Made by a program: the position numbers and the translations under genes | Assembly: GCA_030141605.1 (NCBI GenBank) | Contig: JAQGDQ010000825.1 | Location: forward strand, 27,227-91,226 | Origin: Tubiluchus corallicola | Taxonomy: Eukaryota > Priapulida > Priapulimorpha > Priapulimorphida > Tubiluchidae | DNA: 64,000 bases | Direction of reading: 5' to 3' | Notes under the pieces: model-generated | What the model saw: only the letters and a program-made list of their open reading frames with translations | What the model was told of the DNA's origin: nothing | The model's database searches: none | Shown: in pieces, positions 36,201 to 45,817 of the stretch | How positions within the stretch are numbered: the first letter of the stretch is position 1 | Layout of the letters: each line of letters begins with the position of its first letter

Positions 36201-38583
36201 GTACAGTTCAGGAACTAATACTGCACAACTAAATTCAAAAATAGCATCTTAGCTTTGGATGCCAGATGGCTTGTATCAAACATGTGAATACATCATACCA
36301 GATGCCTCTACCAGCGAGGCTAGCTCATGTTTCTCAAGAAGACCCTTGTAGCTTATGCCTCTTTGGTCCAGTAAGAATTTCAGCCATTTAACGCTGAGTG
36401 AAAATGGGTCAACGATTCTACCAGCTAAAATACCTAAAAATAAATCGTGTCCATTCATACATCATAATTTTGGTTTTGACAATATCATCTGAGTAATGTA
36501 CACACAATGTTAAACTGCAATATTACTGCAACACGTATTACTTCATACAGACAAAACATTTTAATGGCACTCTATCTGCTCCTATAATATTAAGGTAGCT
36601 GACTTCTTAGTGGTCTAAAAGTGAGGGATATAGCAGTCAAAGTATGAGTTTAACTATAGGAGTTCAGCAGCATTGAGCCAGGTTGTTAAATGGATGGGTA
36701 ATTGTGTGGAAAACAGCTTATTAGTGGTCTAAAGGTGAGGCATATAGCAGTCAAAGTATGAGTTTAACTATAGGAGTTAAGCAGCATTGAGCCTGGTTAT
36801 TAAATGGATGGGTAATTGTATGGAAAGCAGCTTCTCAGCTGTTTCACTTGACGTATATTGCCTCTGTATTCTCACCTCAGTACATTGATAACAAAGAAAG
36901 TTTCAATCGCTATTGGCATTCAAGGCAAATTTTAGAATACAGTATTTTTGTACAATAAGAATTTTTATCCATAAAAAACTGAGTGTTACACATTTCTCTA
37001 ATGAATATCTTTCACAGAATATAGCACTGCAGAAGTAAATTTCTTTATATGTGTGCTTGCAAACCAAAAACGTCCATTGATGCTTCAAAGAAGAATGCAC
37101 CAAAATTTTCGTCTAACGTTAATTTTTTCTTTTTTATAAAAACAAATGCTAAATATATTGGACTTTTATATTCAAGTATCAATTTACTAGGAAAATTCCA
37201 GAAAATACTAGAAATTTAATTTTATGACCCTTGTGCCCATTTTTCTGCCTAGAAACTAGGACTGCAATTGCAAAAAACTTGTATTTTCAAACTCAGATAG
37301 TAGCTGTTGGAAGCTGTCTTTTCTGTTGACAAGCTCAAATCATCGCCAGGAAGAGCCATCTACTGGATTTAAGCATAACTTCAATGTGCTTTTGTAAAGT
37401 CCATAGCAACCACACTTTTGTGCGGTTGCTAAGTGTTTTGTAGAGACGTGACAAAAAACAATGGCTGACTTTAAAGCAATTTTCTCAAGATTATGTTTTT
37501 CACTGCATAGCACCTCAACTTCAACGTGGATTATCTCAGCTTAGAAATAACATAGAGCAATGAACTTGGTATCAAAATGATCCTCATGAAATGGAAACTC
37601 AGGGTATGAGAATAACTTGAAAATGTTAATTGCTGACTTATGGATGATTTTGCTATGCAAACACACATATAATGGTATGCAGCTTGCAGAATTTGCACGT
37701 ATGTAGGGTGTACCAAAATGAATTGATTAGTTGGGAAAAGAAAAAACGTTACTGAGTGCTTTTTTTGAAGTTTAGTACATTGCTAGCTTATATCCCACAG
37801 ACAATGGCAGGGCCTAGTACTAATACTGAATAGTTATGGTGAAGAATCTTTAGCCACCCAATCAGCAAAGGCTTGAGTTATCATAGTCACGTTCAATGTA
37901 AATCTCTTTCCCTTTGTTTCAGCTGGTTGATTTTTGCTAACTCACATTATTCAGTGTACTTATAGTGCATATGCTCCATTATCTCCATAATGTAGTGGCT
38001 TTGACAGAATCAATACTATGATAAGTCTGCTATAACTTCTTAGTAACTTTCGGTGTAGTCACAACTGATTTACATAATTCATTATAATTATGATTTTAGT
38101 TTAAATTACTATATATAATTCTAATTATCAATGAGCACTGTGAGGCGAGCAGCACATGTTATTGGTCCAAACTAATGATCATTGGTCAAACTTGTATCTA
38201 AACTAATCTTAACTTAAACATACTATACAGTACAAAATAATTGGCATTTTAGTGCTGCTTTGTATTTCAAGAAAATACTTGACAAACATTTACAAAATGT
38301 ATAAATAGGTAACAGTCATTTAAATGAACAATAAAGTTGTGTGGTTAACATATCACAGTGTTTTAGCAGACCAATTTGAGTATAACATCAGTATACTAAA
38401 TGGTCCAAATAGCATTACTCTATAATTAACTAACAAAGCACATGCATATTTATCTTATTTAAATTTGTCGAAGCCTTTTTTTTGTTAAATACCTGCGCCA
38501 AACCATGTTGTGGCGTCCAAAAGACGAGCAAGGAGAATTAATACAAGCAAATAGACTATCAGCATACAAAGCTTTGCCCACAT
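27299..38583 (-). CDS. RNF103: E3 ubiquitin-protein ligase RNF103 homologue
   Basis: Five coding exons on the minus strand: 38583-38493, 36433-36299, 33848-33727, 31131-30983 and 28931-27299. All junctions are GT-AG and phases agree, giving 709 aa (human 685). RNF103 (KF-1) is an ER-membrane RING ligase acting in ER-associated degradation. The start MWAKLCMLIVYLLVLILLAR is a signal-anchor helix matching the family. Later hydrophobic helices lie at about 331-353, 369-386 and 424-440. The RING-H2 at 656-697 has ligands C656, C659, C674, H676, H679, C682, C694 and C697. Other family blocks are VEDTKD, RFGIRTG, SALSVKFPGR, VNDLFLVSL and WLQPTVSH. Introns carry two large minisatellites. Its start lies 282 bp from that of divergent RMND5. 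Confidence 0.95.
29280..29915 (-). repeat. Dispersed repeat family E2, copy 2 (in RNF103 intron 4)
   Basis: Inverted relative to 4005-4490 and longer on one side, where it also matches 11744-11830. It lies between RNF103 exons 5 and 4. A poly-G run (29240-29254) flanks it. There is no coding capacity. Confidence 0.7.
30040..30960 (-). repeat. Dispersed repeat family E2, copy 3, with an inserted piece
   Basis: The ends (30085-30240 and 30720-30960) resemble 29330-29480 and 29575-29720 (shared blocks GCGCAGCC-TTTTAA, GAAACAAGTTTAGATAACA and CAGGTAAGCG). The middle (30380-30490) instead matches 61255-61370, so another repeat has inserted or recombined. It ends just short of RNF103 exon 4. Confidence 0.55.
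31745..32000 (+). repeat. Array-less relative of the 72-bp-array element (in RNF103 intron 3)
   Basis: Matches the flank at 5860-6100, for example the AAAATGTTAGAAAG block near 31812 and the TCTAGTGTAATTA block near 31851. The 72-bp array is absent. Divergence is greater than between the two array-bearing copies. Confidence 0.5.
32636..33498. repeat. 27-bp minisatellite, about 32 copies (in RNF103 intron 3)
   Basis: The 27-bp unit holds GTTGACAGCATGCATATCATT plus a short TTGAGTC-type join. Units differ almost only at transitions (T/C in ATTYGAGTC, G/A in GTCRTTGAC). Because 27 is divisible by three, long frames stay open on both strands (up to 345 codons). They begin and end inside the array and have no coding signature. 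It lies about 230 bp from RNF103 exon 3 on the downstream side. Confidence 0.97.
33998..35695. repeat. 32-bp minisatellite, about 53 copies, directly upstream of RNF103 exon 3
   Basis: The 32-bp unit is built from TGGTACAAGGAAAGTCTGGT and ACTAAGAAAATA, with interspersed variants at a handful of positions. It fills RNF103 intron 2 from 150 bp upstream of the exon 3 acceptor. On the RNF103 sense strand every unit contains a pyrimidine-rich ATTTTCTTAG, which looks like a 3' splice site. The final third has homogenised units (AAGTCTAGTACTAAG). Confidence 0.97.
35855..36135. mobile_element. Palindromic MITE, copy 1 (in RNF103 intron 2)
   Basis: Left half (CTGTTCATTGTCAAGGCATC near 35905) and right half (GATGCCTTGACAATGAACAG near 36054) are inverse. 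The match extends outwards to AATTGAATTTA-type ends, making almost the whole 280 bp a foldback. A second copy with the same layout is at 58120-58410. Confidence 0.75.
36600..36838. repeat. Tandem duplication of a 114-bp block
   Basis: Two copies, 114 bp apart, of a block starting TTAGTGGTCTAAA and continuing with ATATAGCAGTCAAAGTATGA. Several substitutions separate them. It lies in RNF103 intron 1. Confidence 0.85.
37060..37625 (+). repeat. Dispersed repeat family E3, copy 1 (in RNF103 intron 1)
   Basis: Reverse-complementary to 61540-62110 over more than 500 bp (shared CTGCCTAGAAACTAG, AAGAGCCATCTRC, CTCAACTTCAACGT and GATCCTCAT blocks). No significant frame is present. Ends are not defined. 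Confidence 0.7.
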
Positions 38584-38865
38584 GGTTAACCTTGAGACTA
38601 TTTTTGTTGTTGCAGGTTATAAGCCTACTGTAAAATTTCACCAGAGTCACATGTGTGTCAACTTGTCCTGCAAAAAAAGAAGATACTTTGTGTCAATAGG
38701 CTATAACACTAATACACCGTTAATGCAAGTACTAAAACCAAAATTATATCTTAGTTAATCACAATACTTCGTTTATTTTCATTTTCCACCTGACTAACTA
38801 TCTTACGTCACATGGTAAGATTTACGTGGCGCCATCTGTTCACAAATACACCGAGCACTGCAAAA
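38584..38865. promoter_or_regulatory. Shared divergent promoter region of RNF103 and RMND5
   Basis: 282 bp separate the two start codons. The region holds a TTACGTCA CRE-like site next to CACATG (about 38802-38815) and a GGCGCCATCTG motif with a YY1-type GCCAT core (about 38829-38839). On the RNF103 strand a pyrimidine run ending TTTTTTTGCAG (acceptor at 38668) could end an intron in the 5' untranslated region. RNF103 transcription may then start nearer RMND5. There is no TATA box. Confidence 0.6.
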
Positions 38866-41800
38866 ATGGATTCTTGTTTAGCTGTGGAGAAAGAAATTGA
38901 GAAGGTTTTAACTAAATTTACTGCTTTTAACGATCAAATTTCCAAACAGTTGGATGATCTCATCGAGCAAGCTGAAAAGATAAAGAGAGAACTGGCTGAA
39001 GGTAAAAACATAGCTGCTTTTCATAAATCTCGAGTTTTGTTCTACGTTTGTTTGTGTCTAATGTCAACATTTTGCCATGAACGGAATAATGTGAATTAGT
39101 ATGGTTTTAAAATTTAATGGGCAAGTGAGTTATTTTAATTGTACAACATAAGTAAACAAATATAGCATTTATTGCTCTGCATTTTTTACCTCGACTCAGT
39201 GGACTGTCTTTTTACTTGAAATTTAGTTCCAGAGCAAACGGAATTGAGCATTGCACAATCGTTAGTCGTTAGTCAGTGCATTAAAAAGGTGAGAGATGTG
39301 TCCTCAGCAATCAGCTCAGATCACAAGGATCTTCACGGCACTGTGTCTAAAGTAGGAAAAGTCATTGAGAGGGTACGTAATTTACTAAAGTCTTCAGAAG
39401 TTTAGGGACTAATAAATTTAGACTGACTCTCTGTAATGTGAATTTTATATTTTGTAGGGATTGAAAATGCATACATGTACAAGTCTACTCTGCAATTTTT
39501 GTATCATGCCAACTACATTGCATGATCATTTTGTTGTTATTGATGATATCATAATCATCACGTACTTATTACATAATTGATAATAATTATTATTTATGGA
39601 TCAAGCAAAAATCTAATAACATATATTCTAATTTAACGATGCTGAACCATATTTTAAATCAACATACCATGTGCAATATATCATGCCAAATTGTAATTTT
39701 AGTAGCCTTTGTAAAATACAGTCAACCTCGGATATAAGGGACACCTCCAGACTGAAAAAAATTGTCCCTTATAGCTGAAGTTGAGTCAAACCGAGGGTCT
39801 ATCTAGACCTGTACTTTTCTGCATTTTTACCCATATTTTTATGGATTGTTGCTACACATTCAGTGCAAACGGTATGTAGGAAGCTCCTTCAGTGATGCGA
39901 GACGTATGTGACCGCGGAAACCGAGCTGTTCGAAGGCCGAGTTTGCGAAAAATTGAGGTTAAAAATTGATCAACTTCGCTTTGATCATAGGGTCCCTTAT
40001 ATGCGAGGTAATTTACCTGGGTTTTTATTACGCGGGTCTTGAAGATATCGTCCCATATAACCGAAAGTTCCTTATGTCCGAGTATCTTATATACGCAGAT
40101 TTTTACAAGGGAAAACGTTACGAAAAATCGGGACCGGTGTTGGTGGTCCCTCATAAGTGAGAGCCCCTTATAAGCGAGTACCTTATACCTTATAAGGTTG
40201 ACTGTAATCTTATTTTGTTCTAGTATCGTATGATTTTATTCCAGATAGTGACAATGTAATTAGTTTTTATATTGACTCCATATTATAATTTTCTTTAGAG
40301 TTTTACACAAGATTTTGGTGTAGTTAACAAAGATGGTACATTCTGTGGCTTGGATAGACCTGACCTTGTTAATAAAGTAGTCTGTCAGCATTTCTTCAGG
40401 CAAGGCATGCTCGATATAGCAGAAAGTCTCATCAGGGTACGTAATATGCAAGAATTATTTATTATGTAATTTTATTGTGTGACTCATCGGAGCGCTTGTA
40501 GAAAGTACTGGGTCTTGATTGTCGTTGTTAGATGTTGTGTTAAAGAAAAGAATAAGTAACTCAGTATTTTGGGTTTATTTTACTGTTATCACTTAAACTG
40601 TTTGTGGTGTGCTAAACGAAAGAACAAGTCACTCAGTATATTGGGTTTATTTTACTGTTATCACTTAAACTGTTTCTGGTGTGTTAAAGGAAAGAACAAG
40701 TCACTCAGTATATTGGGTTTATTTTACTGTTATCACTTAAAACTGTTTGTGGTGTGCTAAACGAAAGAACAAGTCACTCAGTATATTCGGTTTATTTTAC
40801 TGTTATCACTTAAACTGTTTGTGGTGTGCTAAACGAAAGAACAAGTCACTCAGTATATTGGGTTTATTTTACTGTTATCACTTAAACTGTTTGTGGTGTG
40901 CTAAAGGAAAGAACAAGTTACTCAGCATGTTTGGTTTATTTTACTGTTATCACTTAAACTGTTTGTGGTGTGCTAGAGGAAAGAACAAGTCACTCTGTGT
41001 GGTGGGTTTATTTTACTGTTATCACTTAAACTGTTTGTGGTGTGTTAAAGGAAAGAACAAGTCACTCTGTACGTTGGGTTTATTTTACTGTTATCACTTA
41101 AACTGTTTGTGGTGTGTTAAAGGAAAGAACAAGTCACTCTGTACGTTGGGTTTATTTTATTTTTGTCACTTAAACTTAGAAAAATATAACAAAGAAATTT
41201 GCACAGAACTGCCTATAAAGCATAAATTTAGAGTATACTACCTCTGAATATAAATTTTGGTTGGCCGTCGTTCACTTGAAAATCATGACATAACTGGAAG
41301 AGTTTGTGACTTTCCGTAAGCGCACTGCTTAAACTAATCCAAACTACTGCAGTTTACTTAGCGTTCACTCAAAAATATTACAAAATTAGCTATCCATTTT
41401 TTTGTAAAATCTTATTATACTTTTGATGAAGATTGACAGTGTGCTACTTTTCTTCAAGACGAATGACGTCTTCGGAAAAAGAATGGGCATTGAAAATGGG
41501 AGCGTCCAAGCGCGAACTGATCATGACTTTTAAGTTGACTTACTAGTTGCACGAGTTACGCAATTTTATTACTAAATCCTTCTAACATTTTTCGCGATAT
41601 ATTGAAATAAGCCTAACCTCCCAGAAGGCTTGGCATTTCCTTTAACAAAAGTTTCAGAAATGCACTGTTACATGTTTATTCCAATATTTTACAAGTTTAT
41701 TACCACCATTACCAATTAGTGCATTTGCTATTTGGAAGAAACATGGCACCGGACTATTTCGTTGGTGACCTTGTGGATAATCAATAGACAAAATCACTGA

Positions 41801-43961
41801 TTGTTTTGTTGTTGTAATCAACCACTGTTAACCCAATTTGTTCTCAATGTGACATAGTTTGGCTCCGTATAAACTAACACAGAACACTATAATGGACAAA
41901 TCATGGCATCAGGGATTATCAGGTCAAGGTCATTCTTAAGAAGATTGGCTTCTATCTTTGACTCGTACATTATATTGCTTTTTCTAGGAAGCCGACGTTG
42001 ATATTGAATCAAATCTAAAGGAGCCGTTTTTCGAAATGAACAGAATTTTAGAAGCTCTGAAGAATGCAAATCTCCAACCTGCATTAGAGTAGGACTTTTT
42101 ACCAGTCTATTTGACTTATCCTAAGTTATTATTATAAAAATGATTATACTTAAGTGTTTTAATTTCAGTAAAACTGAACTAGTTGAAAAATATTAATCTA
42201 CACAGTTAACAGATGCTCTGTCACGAGTAATGTAATGCTCTAAATGGTTAAAACAGCTTTGAAGTGTTTATGATTTAATTAAGATGTACCATGATCACAG
42301 AGGAACTATTTGGTCAAGTGATCATGTGTCGTAGCTGTAATCCAAATGTCCCTGGTTCAAATCTAAGCTCATTGGGATTTTTCACATTTTTTTTCTTTCA
42401 GTCCAGTTTGTTTTCAAAAAATCAGTAATTGTGAGTTTATTTTATCGTGTCTAGTCGTCCCTAGTACGTCTTCTGGTTGCTCAGGTAATTTCTCAAGGAG
42501 TAATTTTATTATGATGTTGTCGTCAGACTTAATAAGTGTTCGTGTTTGGTGAGGGAGTTTTTGCAAGACATTTAATTCATTGCAGAGTAAATTAACTGCA
42601 GTGATCGTGAATGAATACTGCAGTCATTTCATGACTACTGATTATAGTGACAGAAGTTTTTTGTCATGTCTTTTCTTTCCGAAATACAGTTAATGATCCT
42701 GCCAGTGTTATACTTTCGTATAAGGAACAGTGGTGGCTCGTGTGTAGGCACTGTAGAACTGCAGCACCCCCTATTTTCACTTGATTAGGGTTACCATATT
42801 GTCTGAGTTGAAAAAGAGGAGACGGGTACTTGGCCTTCATTTCATCTGTAAATGCACACATTGGTACTTTCTAATTAACTTTTACCAGTTATGCTCAAAA
42901 CTGCAAAACAGCGAAACTATACAAATTTAAAGAAATTCACATAAAAACAAACAAAATGGCTCCCGGAAGCTGACGTCATTTTAAGTCGTTAGCGAATACG
43001 CCGAGTATCGACAGCGGTGTGAGTCGTGTGACCCATAGTGATGTGCGCATCGCTTACTTTTGTTCAGTAAATATGTACACAAAGCTTTTACAAGGGTTGC
43101 ATTTTGAGATGTTAGCAACATCTTGTATTGAAAATTAACGAGCTTTTCTTTGTCTCGTACTGTCGTACGCCTCTGCAGTTGGCAACATCCGTACATACTT
43201 ACGGATTGAGGCAAAACCCGGACAAACTGCCAGTTTTTTTGAAAATCCGGCCGGACAGAGGCCCAAAAAGAGGACGTGTCCGGGGAAATCCAGATGTATA
43301 TGAACCCTACACTCGATATTATCGATAACATTCAATATAATGAGTCTTTAGTACACGTTCTGTCTTTATACGTGTACATGACATAATCCTTAAGCTTAAT
43401 ATCAGTAGCCTTTCCATAGTTCATAAAAAGATTACAAAAATCCTTGTATGGAACTGTGCGCTTCACATTTCCAGCGAGATGGTGTTTCCGTTGTGCACAT
43501 GTCCAACGTAAGAAGTTGCATACTACGTAGAGAGAGAGCATTATCGCTCGCGCAGTGCTGACCCTGTTGTACAAATGTAAGGCAGTGTTTCTTTTTCACT
43601 AAATTTTTTTTTTATATGCTTGTTTCGTTTTACACAATATTAAAACAATAGCTAAAAATTCTCTGAAGCAGCACCGGTACTAATTTTAACTACAAGCCAC
43701 CACTGATTAGGAGGCTGGCAATATTTTCATGTCATACGTTAATTTTTGCTCGTTAATTTATCTTTTGCTTTGTAGATGGACTCAAAATAACAGAGGGAAG
43801 CTGAAAGAAAAGAACAGCTCTTTAGAATTTAAATTACATCGTCTTCAGTTTATTCTTTTACTACAGTCAGTAAGTGTTAAGCATTCAGATATACTTCAGT
43901 ACGCAAGGAACTTTGAGCCTTTTGCCAGTCAACATGAGAAAGGTGAGTTATTGAATAAATC

Positions 43962-43995
<34 letters not shown>

Positions 43996-44486
43996 TGATA
44001 ATAATAATAATAATAATAATAATGATGATAATCTTTATTTAAAGTCGGCTTTTGGATCAACAATTAACGTTAGTTCAAGGAGCTATTATCACTGACAGGG
44101 TAAAATTTTTAGCTATGTTGGATAGTCCTACCGAAGACAGCAATGCACGGGTTGCAGTAAAGCATAAAAATTTGTAAAAATATTGATGCTAAAGAGACAA
44201 ACTAGAAGTCTATAAGGATCTAGTATTACATGAATGCAGAAAGAGGTTATGCACATGACTAAATCAAGTCTGTGCTGCACATCAAAGCAAAACAATAATA
44301 TGTAACCTCAATGATAAAAAATTTGCAAAGCTCAAAGCACAAGAAAACATTTCATAAATAAATCTTAAAAAATAATCTTGAAATTTTATATCACTTACAT
44401 GCTCACTTTTTGCACACAAAGCTTGTGTTAGCGGTAAAGCAGTAATGCTGTATAAAACTTGTAAAATAAAACTTCCACGATTCCAC

Positions 44487-44519
<33 letters not shown>

Positions 44520-45783
44520 CTTTATTTAAAGTCGGCTTTTGGGTCAACAATTAACATTAGCTCAAAGAGTTATTATCGCCGACTGTAAATAACAACCTAC
44601 AACTACATAACAGAGACTATTATTACCCCAGTTTTACCCTAAATACCTCACGTCGGGCAGGGCAAAGCAGGTACGACCTTTTTAAAGTCTTTGGTGTGAC
44701 CCAGCCGCTGGTTCGAACTCACGACCTCCCAGACGGAAAGCAGACGCATTACCAGTTGACTAAACCGTCTGGTCTGAATTTATTTTGCTTTATTTTGCCA
44801 GAGAACTCGCTATAACTTCGCCTGCAGGTGATGCAAATAATGCAGTTTTTTGCTTTGTTGTTACCAGATATACAACAGCTGATGGGTTGCCTTCTGTACA
44901 TAAATACCGGCATTGAAAGTTCTCCGTATGCTTACCTGTTGGACCCCATTCACTGGGTGGAAATCTGCGATGTGTTTACAAGAGATGCGTGCACACTACT
45001 GGGTTTATCCCTGGAAAGTCCACTCACTGTCAGGTATCACTCATTTGTGATTTTGGTTTATCTTTGCAAAGTCCACTCACTGTCAGGTATCACTTATTTG
45101 TGATTTAGGTTTATCTTTGGAAAGTCCACTCACTGTCAGGTATCACTCATTTGTGATTTTGGTTTATCTCTGGAAAGTCCACTCACTGTCAGGTATCACT
45201 CATTTGCGATTTAGGTTTATCTCTGGAAAGTCCACTCACTGTCAGTTATCACTCATTTGCGATTTAGGTTTATCTCTGGAAAGTCCACTCACTGTCAGTT
45301 ATCACTCATTTGCGATTTAGGTTTATCTCTGGGAAGTCCACTCACTGTCAGGTATCACTCATTTGCGATTTAGGTTTATCTCTGGAAAGTCCACTCACTG
45401 TCAGGTATCACTCATTTGTGATTTTTAAAATTGTAATGCTATCCGCTGTTATAGACATGATATTATACGGAAATCGGTTTTTAATAATTGCAGTTTAATG
45501 GAATGATATTTGATTGCGTTACAAAAACAGCTTCGAAAGTTCTTGTGCTTTCAGGATTTCATGTTTCATTGTTTCAGATTAAAGCAATGTTGGCATTCGT
45601 TGTGTCAATTACCTTTGACATACTTTTTGTTATACCCGTGAAGTTGTCAGTAAAAGCTGCTGCTACTGGCTTTGCGTTATAAGTGAGGACTGTGTAGAAT
45701 GTTCGCGTATTATTGATGATAAGTGTGTTTATACGTAAAATTTTTTGCGAGGTCCTTTGCTAGTCATATATATTAATTCTACT

Positions 45784-45817
<34 letters not shown>

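Noticed and set aside
38812-38865. Upstream in-frame ATG extending RMND5 by 18 residues
   Set aside because: The family start aligns at MDSC (38866), and the extension contains no conserved residues.
42300-42372. tRNA-like sequence with GGTTCAAATC box
   Set aside because: No matching A box or cloverleaf; at best a decayed SINE head.
43332-43574. 80-codon minus-strand frame inside the hAT element, considered as a transposase piece
   Set aside because: No hAT transposase motif is visible; the element looks non-autonomous.
45480-45690. Hydrophobic 64-codon frame considered as an extra RMND5 exon
   Set aside because: RMND5 exons 6 and 7 join perfectly without it, and the family has no such segment.
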